Source of the DNA: Gammaproteobacteria bacterium
GTDB lineage: Bacteria; Pseudomonadota; Gammaproteobacteria; UBA9339
Direction: 5' to 3'
Length of the DNA: 6,287 nt
Assembly: GCA_018814965.1 (NCBI GenBank)
Contig: JAHIYS010000156.1
Span: 1 to 6,287 of the forward strand
The position numbers and the translations under genes are program-made. This document shows positions 1-6,287 of this stretch, piece after piece. Every line of letters starts with the position of its first letter. Within the stretch, counting starts at the first letter, position 1. Below the pieces are notes generated by a model, which worked only from the letters and a program-made list of their open reading frames with translations, had not been told where the DNA came from and ran no database searches.

Positions 1-58
1 AATTTTTAAAAACATATTTTATCGCTGATAGTCAGAAAAATATCTAACTTATAAATTG

Positions 59-86
59 TTGAATGCGTGATTTTAATGTTTATAAT
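59..86 (+). promoter_or_regulatory. Possible sigma-70-type promoter before yajC
   Basis: A perfect TATAAT box lies at 81-86. Sixteen bases upstream is TTGAAT (59-64), which matches four of six bases of the -35 consensus. The surrounding sequence is AT-rich, so a chance match is possible. Transcription would begin near 92-94, leaving only about 8-13 bases before the yajC start, with the ribosome-binding site at the very 5' end of the message. That is unusually short and lowers confidence; the real operon promoter may lie upstream of the window. Confidence 0.4.
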
Positions 87-93
87 CGATAAA

Positions 94-99
94 GGAGGG
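94..99 (+). promoter_or_regulatory. Ribosome-binding site of yajC (bears on start choice)
   Basis: GGAGGG is a near-perfect Shine-Dalgarno sequence. Two ATG codons follow back to back at 102 and 105. Counted from the end of GGAGG, the spacing is three bases to the first and six to the second. The second is closer to the usual optimum, so translation may begin at 105; the difference is one methionine. Confidence 0.7.
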
Positions 100-101
100 C
101 T

Positions 102-440
102 ATGATGTTTTTAATAACAATAGCATTGGCGCAAGGGGCAAAAGATGTTAATGCGGCGCAAGGGCAGGGAAGTTTTATTGTTTTACTGCCAATGTATCTA
201 ATAATATTTTTAGTTTTTTATTTTTTGCTGATTAAGCCACAACAAAAAAAACAAAAAGAACATCAAAAAATTATTTCTCAACTAAAAAAAAATGATGAAG
301 TTATTACTTCCGGGGGCATCCATGGAACGGTAATCAATGTAAAAGATAATACGGTTGTCCTCAGAGTAGATGATAATGTAAAGATTGAATTTCAGAAAGC
401 AGCTATTGCTAATGTGGAAAAATCACGCAAAGCCGAATAA
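102..440 (+). CDS. yajC: YajC, Sec translocon accessory subunit
   Basis: YajC is a small single-span inner-membrane protein that associates with SecD and SecF and, through them, with SecYEG; its exact role in export is not settled. The protein is 112 residues (111 if started at the second ATG), normal for the family. A short N-terminal region is followed by one membrane span at about residues 24-44, then the family motif KPQQ (45-48; RPQQ in many homologues) and a lysine-rich stretch. A compact beta-rich domain follows with the conserved NDEVITSGGIHGTV pattern (64-77). The secDF start lies 16 bases after the stop, the classic yajC-secD-secF order. A run of nine A (284-292) lies inside the frame, which stays open. 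Confidence 0.95.
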   Translation: MMFLITIALAQGAKDVNAAQGQGSFIVLLPMYLIIFLVFYFLLIKPQQKKQKEHQKIISQLKKNDEVITSGGIHGTVINVKDNTVVLRVDDNVKIEFQKAAIANVEKSRKAE

Positions 441-456
441 CGCTTAGGAGGTAAAT

Positions 457-2634
457 ATGCCAAAAAACTTAAAATTGAAATTATTGTTAATCGTTGCCTT
501 GGTTATGTTTTGTGTCTGGGTTATCTATCCGTTACCAAAAAAAATAAATCTTGGTCTCGATTTGCGAGGCGGCATTTTCCTTACCTTAAGTGTCGATATG
601 TCAAAGTTACCAAAGGATATATCTGATGAGACTCGTTCTGATATTGTTGATCGGACAATTGAGATAATACGCAAACGAGTTGACCAGTTCGGTGTGCGTG
701 AAGCACCCATATCGCGTCAGGGCAAGGACCGAATAATTGTTCAGTTACCGGGAGTAACGGATAGAGAAAGGGCTATCGAGCTGATTGGCCGTACGGCTCA
801 ACTGGAATTCCGATTAGTCTCGGATGACGAAGAAAAGTTGCAGGAGGCGATAGCTGGAGAAGTTCCACCTGGCTACGAATTGAAATATGATGAAGAAAAA
901 AAGGCCCTGCTTTTAGAAGAAATTGCGGTTATGACGGGAGAAAGTTTAGCTAACGCGATGGTCGATAGAGATCAGTATGGGCGAGCGAGTGTAAAACTAG
1001 ATTTTACATCTAAAGGCTCAAATATGTTTGCCAATATAACCGGAGCCAATGTTGGAAGTCGTCTGGCCATTGTTCTTGATGGCCAAATATATTCCGCCCC
1101 GGTAATCCGCGAACGTATTTCGGGGGGCAACGCGGAAATTACTGGCAATTTCAATGCCGAAGAAGCAAAAGACTTAGCTACGGTTTTGCGTACCGGTGCA
1201 CTGCCTGCACCGATCCGCATCGAAGAAGAACGAACTGTCGGACCGTTACTGGGTGCAGATTCTATAAACAGTGGGGTAAAGGCAACGATTATTGGTGGTG
1301 TTGGCGTTATTTTTTTTATGATCATTTATTATTTTATTGGTGGAATTTTGGCCAATATTGCCTTGGCTTTAAACATCTTATTAATTTTGGCGGTCTTGGT
1401 AATTCTGAAAGCGACGCTTACCTTGCCGGGTATTGCCGGCATCGGTTTAACCATTGGTATGGCTGTTGATGCGAATGTTTTGATCAATGAGAGAATTCGA
1501 GAAGAATCAAAATCAGGAAAATCAATTCGTACGGCAGTAGTAAACGGCTACGGTCGGGCATTTCCGGCAATATTGGATTCAAATGTAACAACAATTATTG
1601 CTGCGATTTTATTAGTTTGGTTCGGTTCTGGGCCGATTAGGGGGTTTGGTTTAACCTTAATAACTGGTTTAGTGGCCAGCATGTTTACAGCTATAGTTGT
1701 TACTAGACTGATTATGGATATTTTAACTTTAAAATGGAAAAACATTCCTTTAAAAATGCTGCAATTAATCCCCCAGACAAAAATAAACTTTATTAAAACG
1801 CGTTGGATTTTTTATACGATTTCCATTGTTATCATTAGCGTTGGTTTAATAAGTTTTAATCAACGCGGTGCACAGAATTATGGAATTGATTTTACGGGTG
1901 GGGCGTTACAGGAGTTTAAGTTCGCGCAAGCGGTCCCGATCGAGGAGCTGCGTTTAGCCATAAAAGACATCGGATTAGGCAATGCTATTATTCAGCAGGA
2001 CAAAAAGAAACCAGAAATAGTTTTAATTAAGACTGATGAGAATTATGCAAAAAGCATAACGGCTCAGTTTAAGCAAAAATTTCCTAATAATAAGGTTGAC
2101 ATTCTTAAAGTGGAGAGTGTTGGTCCGGTAGTGGGTAGATTGCTTAAAAAAAATGCAAGCATGGCTTTATCTTTGGCGCTCTTAGGAATTTGTTTATATA
2201 TCTGGTTCCGGTTTAAAGATTTTGCCTATGGTATAGCTGGTGTGGTTTCATTATTCCATGATGTATTGGTTGCTATAGCTTTTTGCGCCTTGACAAAAAG
2301 ACCGATTGATTTATTGATTGTTACTGCGTTTATGACCATCGCCGGTTATTCCATAAACGATACAATTGTTACCTATGATCGAATAAGAGAAAATCTAAAA
2401 CTGATGCGTAAAACTAGCTTTAAAGATATTATAAATATGAGCATAAATCAAACCTTGGGTCGTACCATCTGGACCTCAGTGACAACTATCGCCATTGTTA
2501 TCGCTCTGTTTTTCTGGGGGGGGGAAGTATTACATAACTTTGCCTTTATTTTGCTGATAGGCTTCATAAGTGGTGTTTACTCTACAGTTTTCATCGCCAG
2601 TCCATTATTATATGCTTGGGAGAGGAAAAAGTAG
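457..2634 (+). CDS. secDF: SecDF, fused protein-export membrane protein
   Basis: SecD and SecF form a membrane complex that uses the ion gradient to draw secretory proteins out of SecYEG on the outer face. Here both are one 725-residue polypeptide, close to the size of other natural SecDF fusions. An N-terminal span (about 8-25) leads into the SecD signature LGLDLRGG (32-39) and the exported P1 region. The SecD membrane block follows from about 274, with the signature around GMAVDANVLINERIREE (334-350). The SecF half begins with a span near 449-466, then GIDFTGG (476-482) and a second block with FHDV (600-603) and YSINDTIVTYDRIREN (631-646). Asp338, Asp635 and Arg669 sit where the conserved charged residues needed for proton conduction lie in Thermus SecDF (recalled as D340, D637 and R671). 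The start is fixed by AGGAGGT at 446-452. A nine-G run near the 3' end is listed separately. Confidence 0.97.
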   Translation: MPKNLKLKLLLIVALVMFCVWVIYPLPKKINLGLDLRGGIFLTLSVDMSKLPKDISDETRSDIVDRTIEIIRKRVDQFGVREAPISRQGKDRIIVQLPGVTDRERAIELIGRTAQLEFRLVSDDEEKLQEAIAGEVPPGYELKYDEEKKALLLEEIAVMTGESLANAMVDRDQYGRASVKLDFTSKGSNMFANITGANVGSRLAIVLDGQIYSAPVIRERISGGNAEITGNFNAEEAKDLATVLRTGALPAPIRIEEERTVGPLLGADSINSGVKATIIGGVGVIFFMIIYYFIGGILANIALALNILLILAVLVILKATLTLPGIAGIGLTIGMAVDANVLINERIREESKSGKSIRTAVVNGYGRAFPAILDSNVTTIIAAILLVWFGSGPIRGFGLTLITGLVASMFTAIVVTRLIMDILTLKWKNIPLKMLQLIPQTKINFIKTRWIFYTISIVIISVGLISFNQRGAQNYGIDFTGGALQEFKFAQAVPIEELRLAIKDIGLGNAIIQQDKKKPEIVLIKTDENYAKSITAQFKQKFPNNKVDILKVESVGPVVGRLLKKNASMALSLALLGICLYIWFRFKDFAYGIAGVVSLFHDVLVAIAFCALTKRPIDLLIVTAFMTIAGYSINDTIVTYDRIRENLKLMRKTSFKDIINMSINQTLGRTIWTSVTTIAIVIALFFWGGEVLHNFAFILLIGFISGVYSTVFIASPLLYAWERKK
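2516..2524 (+). repeat. Nine-G homopolymer inside secDF
   Basis: Nine consecutive G occur in the codons for Trp687-Gly688-Gly689-Glu690, in the loop between SecF membrane spans. It stands out against an AT-rich background. The reading frame is intact at this length, and one base more or less would shift the frame for the last 35 or so residues. Whether it varies in the population is unknown; it is also a typical site for sequencing error. Confidence 0.9.
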
Positions 2635-2674
2635 GTTAACAAATCTTTAATTTACAAAATTTTAAGAGGAAAAT

Positions 2675-3319
2675 ATGCACATAGTTATAATTGGGTGCGG
2701 GCGGGTAGGCAGTTCCCTGGCAAAAATTTTATCGCGAGAAGGCTACGATGTAGTAATTGTTGATAAAAAACAAAGTTCTTTTCGTCGCCTCGGTAATTCT
2801 TTTAATGGCTTAACTATTTGTGGTAGTGGGTTCAATCATGAAGTATTAAAGACCGCCGGCATTGAAAAAGCTGATGCCTTTTGCGCTCTTACCAACGGTG
2901 ATAATACCAATCTTATGGCCGCCCAGGTGGCAAAAAAAATTTTTCATGTGCCAAAGGTCATCGCCCGCGTTTACGACCCGCAGCGGGCAGAAATTTTTAG
3001 CGCTCCAGGCTTGAATATTATAAGCGGCACATCCCTTATTGCCGCGATGATCAGAGATAAAATTATTGAAGAGCGGTTTTCTAGTTATTTAATTGAAACT
3101 GGAGATTTAGGTGTAATAAAAATAGAACCGAAGGAATTTTTCTTAGGAAAGACAGTCTCGGCTGTAAATGTGCCAGATGAATTTAAAATTATAGCCTTAA
3201 TAAGGAACGGTTCCCCTATTCTGCCCCAGCCGGAAACGATTATCGAGGCTAATGATAGTATTATTGGTGCGGTAAGGATAAAGGGTTTGGAAAAGATAAA
3301 AAAGCGGTTTAAAATTTAA
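2675..3319 (+). CDS. TrkA-type K+ uptake regulator, single RCK unit (first copy)
   Basis: This is a cytoplasmic RCK (KTN) protein expected to bind nucleotide and gate the TrkH channel encoded downstream. It has 214 residues, about half of E. coli TrkA (458 residues, two RCK units) and similar to KtrA or one-unit TrkA proteins. The TrkA_N Rossmann domain covers about 1-120: the dinucleotide-binding motif GCGRVG is at 7-12 and the ribose-binding acidic residue Asp30 ends the second strand (VIVDK). Arg98 lies in the conserved RVYDP segment. A TrkA_C domain covers about 140-208, followed by a lysine-rich tail. AGAGGA at 2665-2670 is the ribosome-binding site. The gene begins 40 bases after secDF and ends 16 bases before the second copy. 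It differs clearly from that copy, so this is an old paralogous pair rather than a recent duplication. Confidence 0.92.
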   Translation: MHIVIIGCGRVGSSLAKILSREGYDVVIVDKKQSSFRRLGNSFNGLTICGSGFNHEVLKTAGIEKADAFCALTNGDNTNLMAAQVAKKIFHVPKVIARVYDPQRAEIFSAPGLNIISGTSLIAAMIRDKIIEERFSSYLIETGDLGVIKIEPKEFFLGKTVSAVNVPDEFKIIALIRNGSPILPQPETIIEANDSIIGAVRIKGLEKIKKRFKI

Positions 3320-3335
3320 TTTAAAATAGGTAAAT

Positions 3336-4004
3336 ATGCACATATTAATTGTCGGCGGAGGAAATGTTGGATATTTTTTGGCTAAGCGACTAAACACACA
3401 CAAACATATAGTTAGCCTGATCGAAAAAGATGAAAACATTTGTCAGATGATATCCCGTGAACTTGATATTTTGGTTATTCACGGTGATGGTTGTGAACGA
3501 GAGAGTTTGGAAGAAGCTGATATTAAACACGGCGATGTCGTCGTGGCACTAACCGGAGATGATGAAGACAATTTAATAATCTGTCAACTAGCAAAACAAC
3601 TTTATAATATTTCCCGCACCGTTGCCCGCGTAAATGATTCTGATAATGAGCATACTTTTAGTGAACTTGGAGTTGATATTCCTATTGATTCAACTGAAAT
3701 TATCGCGAAAATAATTGAAGAAGAAGTCTCATTCGCCGATTTTGTTAATTTAATGACTTTTAAGCGAGGGAAATTAGCCATCGTCAGAGTTGATTTAGAT
3801 AAAACCTCACCCGTAGTCAATAAGCCAGTCAAAGAAATAATCTTGCCTCCGGATTCAGTCCTGGTTTCTATTATACGCGGAGAAACAGTAATTGTTCCCA
3901 AAGGCGATACGCTTCTCCAGGAACGGGATGATCTTGTTGCCCTAACCCTGGTGGAAAATGAACGGCAATTACTGGAAACGCTGGTTGGTAAAATAAACGA
4001 ATAA
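3336..4004 (+). CDS. TrkA-type K+ uptake regulator, single RCK unit (second copy)
   Basis: This is a second cytoplasmic RCK protein of 222 residues with the same TrkA_N plus TrkA_C layout as its upstream neighbour. The nucleotide-binding motif is GGGNVG (7-12), with Glu30 where the first copy has Asp30. GDG follows at 50-52 and the conserved RVND at 98-101. The C-terminal domain runs from about 143 to 212. Compared with the first copy, its Rossmann core is nearer to typical TrkA, for example the TGDDEDNL segment at 73-80. With the first copy it may form a mixed ring under TrkH, reproducing as two chains the two halves of E. coli TrkA; that assembly is inference. The ribosome-binding site is a modest TAGGT at 3327-3331. 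The 45-residue ORF starts four bases after its stop. Confidence 0.93.
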   Translation: MHILIVGGGNVGYFLAKRLNTHKHIVSLIEKDENICQMISRELDILVIHGDGCERESLEEADIKHGDVVVALTGDDEDNLIICQLAKQLYNISRTVARVNDSDNEHTFSELGVDIPIDSTEIIAKIIEEEVSFADFVNLMTFKRGKLAIVRVDLDKTSPVVNKPVKEIILPPDSVLVSIIRGETVIVPKGDTLLQERDDLVALTLVENERQLLETLVGKINE

Positions 4005-4008
4005 CATA

Positions 4009-4146
4009 ATGACTTTAATTAAAAGATATCTAAAAACCTTCAAGACTATTGGACTAGGTATTATAACCGAAACATTATATGCCTTATTTATAATTTGTTC
4101 AGGTTTAATCATAACTTTATTCACTATGGCTTCTTTTAGAAAATGA
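4009..4146 (+). CDS. Small single-span membrane ORF (45 aa) between trkA and trkH
   Basis: I do not recognise this gene. The frame encodes 45 residues: a basic, probably amphipathic start with Lys5, Arg6, Lys9 and Lys12, one hydrophobic segment at about 22-40, and a short basic end (SFRK). The pattern predicts one membrane span, probably with the N-terminus inside. The ORF fills the space between the second trkA and trkH exactly: it starts four bases after the trkA stop, and its TGA overlaps the trkH ATG as ATGA. No Shine-Dalgarno is visible before it, so translation would depend on ribosomes finishing trkA. By position it could be a small accessory subunit of the K+ transporter, as KdpF is for Kdp, or an ORF that mainly carries ribosomes to trkH. 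Both are inference. Its size falls below common gene-calling cutoffs. Confidence 0.68.
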   Translation: MTLIKRYLKTFKTIGLGIITETLYALFIICSGLIITLFTMASFRK

Positions 4147-5648
4147 TTCTACTGAAATCAAGGTTTAGTGATCTTAAAATAATAAGTTTTTATTTGGGCA
4201 AAGTTGCGGTGACAATCGCTATTGCTATGCTTATACCTTTAGGCTTTGCCATATTTTTTTTGGAGCATGCAGTTGTATATGATTTTATAATCGGATTTTC
4301 TGCCGCAGTTAGTTTAGGATATTTTTTAATCGCGCGGTGTCATACAAATGACGATTTGAATTGGGCGCAGGGGATGGTGGTAGTAGCACTTTCTTGGTTG
4401 ATCGCAGCCTTCCTGGGGGCGATACCATTGTATCTTAGTGGTCACTTCAGATGTTTCCTGGATGCCTATTTTGATGCCATGAGTGGTTTTGCGACAACAG
4501 GTCTGACACTGATACAAGATCTTGATCATCTATCTAAAGCGCACAATATTTGGCGGCATTTAATTATGTTTTTAGGCGGGCAGGGTATTGTTGTGTTTGT
4601 TATCAGTTTTTTATTTAGTGGGGCAAGTGGCACTCTTCGTCTTTACGTTGGTGAAGCCAGGGATCAACGTGTCTTTCCGAATGTAATAAATACAGCTAGG
4701 TTCATTTGGTCAGTAAGTCTGGTCTATTTTTTTCTTGGAAGCATAGCGCTTATGCTGGCTGGCATAATGAATGGTTTTACCCTAAAGACAAGTTTGTTCG
4801 AGGCGGTTTGTCTGTTTATGGCTGCATTTGATACCGGGGGATTTACACCTCATTCCCAGAGTATTATCTACTACCATAGTTTTAGTTATGAAATAATTAC
4901 TATTATTATTATGATTCTCGGGGCGATAAACTTTAAATTGCATTACGAGTTATGGAATGGTAACCGTCAGGAATTAACGCGGAATATTGAGATTAAAACA
5001 TTTACTTTTAGTGTTATTTCCATATTCTGTTTAATTTCCATCTCGCTGGCAAATTTTGAAGCATACCCAAATTATATGTCGCTATTCCGACAGGGTTTTT
5101 ATCAATTGATTTCAGCGCATACTGGTACTGGGTACCAAACCATCTATGGTCCCCAGTTCTTGAACCAGTGGAGCGAGTTTAGTTTAATAGCATTAATAAT
5201 AGCGATGAGTTTAGGTGGAGGGATATGCTCAACGACCGGTGGGATAAAAATGTTAAGGCTAGGCGTAATCTATAAGGCTTTGCTGCAGGATATCAATAGA
5301 ATACTTATGCCTGGTTCAAGTGTAGTTGTCGAGAAATTACATCATGTCAAGGACATGATTTTGGAAGACAAACTGGTGCGATCCTCATTAATTATTACTT
5401 TCTGCTTCTTTTTTCTTTTTATGGCTGGAGCACTTATTGGTACTTTTTTAGGGTATCCGTTTCTTGCCGCATTGTTTGAGTCGACGTCTGCCTCAGCTAA
5501 TGTTGGGCTTTCTTGTGGAATAACATCACCAACTATGCCGTTGTTGTTAAAATTGACATATATTTTACAAATGTGGGCAGGACGGTTAGAATTCATAGCG
5601 GTATTCATTTTAGGTGGGTTTATTATTGCATTTATGAAGGGAAGATGA
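4143..5648 (+). CDS. trkH: TrkH-type K+ uptake channel subunit
   Basis: This is the membrane pore of a Trk potassium uptake system, working with the RCK proteins encoded just upstream. The protein has 501 residues, typical of TrkH, and is hydrophobic throughout. The four pore-loop repeats are visible: SGFATTG (114-120), FDTGGF (229-234), HTGTGY (326-331) and SANVGLSCG (451-459). Each keeps the filter glycine. The intramembrane gate region GGGICSTTGGIKMLR (358-372) and the C-terminal WAGRLE (478-483) are family hallmarks, as are WRHLIMFLGG (137-146) and GAINFKLHY (260-268). Gln147 stands where methionine is usual in LGGMG. The start overlaps the stop of the 45-residue ORF (ATGA) and has no strong ribosome-binding site of its own, so translation is probably coupled. 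Its own stop overlaps the next gene the same way. Confidence 0.95.
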   Translation: MILLKSRFSDLKIISFYLGKVAVTIAIAMLIPLGFAIFFLEHAVVYDFIIGFSAAVSLGYFLIARCHTNDDLNWAQGMVVVALSWLIAAFLGAIPLYLSGHFRCFLDAYFDAMSGFATTGLTLIQDLDHLSKAHNIWRHLIMFLGGQGIVVFVISFLFSGASGTLRLYVGEARDQRVFPNVINTARFIWSVSLVYFFLGSIALMLAGIMNGFTLKTSLFEAVCLFMAAFDTGGFTPHSQSIIYYHSFSYEIITIIIMILGAINFKLHYELWNGNRQELTRNIEIKTFTFSVISIFCLISISLANFEAYPNYMSLFRQGFYQLISAHTGTGYQTIYGPQFLNQWSEFSLIALIIAMSLGGGICSTTGGIKMLRLGVIYKALLQDINRILMPGSSVVVEKLHHVKDMILEDKLVRSSLIITFCFFFLFMAGALIGTFLGYPFLAALFESTSASANVGLSCGITSPTMPLLLKLTYILQMWAGRLEFIAVFILGGFIIAFMKGR

Positions 5649-6130
5649 TAAAGTATATATCAAAGATTTTCATAATTTCTGCCATTTTTTTATTGCTGCC
5701 GCGGGCTGATTGTCAGGGGCAAGTGTCAAGTTCAGAACTTATTAATAGGGCAGATGAATTTGATCAACAACTTATTAGTTATCAAGGAGAGGCAATTGGA
5801 GAAATAGTCAAAACAAATGATTATGCCTGGGTTAATGTTTATGACGGCACTAATGCAATCAGCGTTCATTTACCAGCCCAATTTAGAGGTATGATAAAAT
5901 ATCGGGGAAGTTATAATTATAGAGGAGACGAGTTGAAAATAAGTGGTATTTTTAATCGCGCTTGTCCGCAACATGGCGGTATTATTGACATTCATGCCCA
6001 AGCGGTAAACATAATTAGACCAGGCTCCCCAATCAGACATGGTGTTGAAAAGAAAAAAGTAGAACTATCAATTTTTGCTTTGCTAATAGCGTTTCTTAGT
6101 GTTGCCATGGCTGTTAGGCGAAAAAGATGA
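5645..6130 (+). CDS. Exported OB-fold-like protein with C-terminal membrane anchor, unknown function
   Basis: This 161-residue protein has no function I can name. Residues 1-20 form a signal peptide or N-terminal anchor (two lysines, then a hydrophobic core). Cleavage is plausible near Ala21-Gly25; the cysteine at 23 is not in a proper lipobox. Residues about 44-125 are beta-rich, with a YQGEAIGEI start, a YAWVNVYDG strand and turn, and a late KISGIFNRACPQHGGIIDIHAQ segment described here as positions 98-119. This resembles an OB fold of the nucleic-acid-binding-like type seen in exported bacterial proteins. A hydrophobic stretch at about 140-156 followed by RRKR suggests a C-terminal anchor with the domain outside. 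The chosen ATG overlaps the trkH stop (ATGA) and follows AAGGG at 5637-5641. The frame stays open upstream to 5513, but that part lies inside trkH. Its start-stop overlap with rnfE suggests an Rnf-associated role; this is inference. Confidence 0.82.
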   Translation: MIKYISKIFIISAIFLLLPRADCQGQVSSSELINRADEFDQQLISYQGEAIGEIVKTNDYAWVNVYDGTNAISVHLPAQFRGMIKYRGSYNYRGDELKISGIFNRACPQHGGIIDIHAQAVNIIRPGSPIRHGVEKKKVELSIFALLIAFLSVAMAVRRKR

Positions 6131-6287
6131 AAAGAGCTATTTGTGTTTCTAATTGTTTTTTAAATGGAATTTGTTTTGAAAATCCAATATTTCGGTTAAT
6201 GTTGGGATTATGCCCGACTTTGGCGGTCACGGTTTCGGTGGAAAACGGCCTAGGGATTGGCCTTGCGGCTACTTTTGTTTTATTGGG
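6127..6287 (+). CDS. rnfE: RnfE/RsxE-type subunit of the Rnf complex (5' part only)
   Basis: Only the first 53 codons are present; the gene runs off the window. The family (RnfA, RnfE, NqrD, NqrE) supplies membrane subunits of ion-pumping Rnf and Na+-NQR complexes; Rnf passes electrons between reduced ferredoxin and NAD+ and pumps Na+ or H+. NGICFENPIF (13-22) followed by LGLCPTLAVT (26-35) and ENGLGIGLA (39-47) matches the N-terminal half-repeat, and the CPTLAVT form favours RnfE over RnfA. Cys29 is at the place of the cysteine that binds a membrane-embedded iron-sulfur cluster in NqrD. The ATG overlaps the upstream stop (ATGA), and a TAG at 6115-6117 in the same frame rules out an earlier start. 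Cysteines at 6, 10 and 16 are unusual for the region. Further rnf genes probably lie beyond the edge, although none is seen here. Confidence 0.85.
   Translation, partial: MKRAICVSNCFLNGICFENPIFRLMLGLCPTLAVTVSVENGLGIGLAATFVLL

Noticed and set aside
3..47. Possible C-terminal end of an upstream gene (14 codons then TAA)
   Set aside because: The stretch is open from the window edge, but it is too short and AT-rich to tell from chance and matches no family I recognise.
284..292. A9 run in yajC as a programmed frameshift or slippage site
   Set aside because: The run encodes part of a lysine-rich stretch that is normal for YajC, and neither alternative frame would give a recognisable product.
972..1325. 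117-residue open frame on the minus strand inside secDF
   Set aside because: It lies opposite a fully supported secDF coding region and its translation shows no domain or membrane pattern. The other minus-strand frames (525-710, 1548-1745, 3197-3439, 3602-3901, 4326-4529, 5342-5608) are shadows for the same reason.
2635..2674. AT-rich dyads between secDF and trkA as a terminator
   Set aside because: GTTAAC and AAAATTTT are self-complementary, but there is no GC-rich stem followed by a T run.
4896..4911. ATT-type microsatellite in trkH
   Set aside because: It encodes a run of isoleucines in a membrane span and is explained by AT-rich codon use.
5513..5644. Upstream extension of the OB-fold-like gene by 44 codons
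   Set aside because: The extension lies inside trkH, and its residues do not look like a signal peptide. Starting at 5645 gives a clean signal peptide, a nearby ribosome-binding site and the same ATGA overlap seen at neighbouring junctions.

Overview
The window is a compact, moderately AT-rich bacterial stretch with all genes on the + strand. They are spaced 40 nt apart or less or overlap by four bases, which suggests one long transcript. It carries a protein-export block (yajC and a fused secDF), a potassium-uptake block (two single-RCK trkA-type genes, a 45-residue membrane ORF and trkH), a small exported OB-fold-like protein, and the first 53 codons of an rnfE/rsxE-type subunit of the Rnf ion-pumping complex, cut by the window edge.

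Layout: 1-101 is a leader with a promoter-like TATAAT box and a strong Shine-Dalgarno before yajC. 102-440 is yajC; 457-2634 is secDF; 2675-3319 and 3336-4004 are two consecutive TrkA-like K+ channel regulators. 4009-4146 is a small ORF, and its stop overlaps the start of trkH (4143-5648) as ATGA. trkH overlaps the OB-fold-like gene (5645-6130) in the same way, and that gene overlaps rnfE (6127 to the edge) in the same way. I see no rRNA, tRNA, CRISPR array, insertion sequence or convincing terminator.

How the genes fit together: YajC and SecDF help the SecYEG translocon pull proteins across the membrane using the proton or sodium gradient. TrkH with its two RCK regulators imports K+ under nucleotide control. 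Rnf couples ferredoxin:NAD+ electron transfer to Na+ or H+ pumping. The shared theme is membrane ion gradients, but that they are functionally linked is inference from gene order only.

Organism: fused SecDF, split TrkA and Rnf suggest an anaerobic or facultative bacterium, possibly an uncultivated lineage such as Omnitrophota or a relative. This is a tentative impression; the window has no decisive phylogenetic marker. The least explained parts are the 45-residue membrane ORF between trkA and trkH and the exported, C-terminally anchored OB-fold-like protein between trkH and rnfE.
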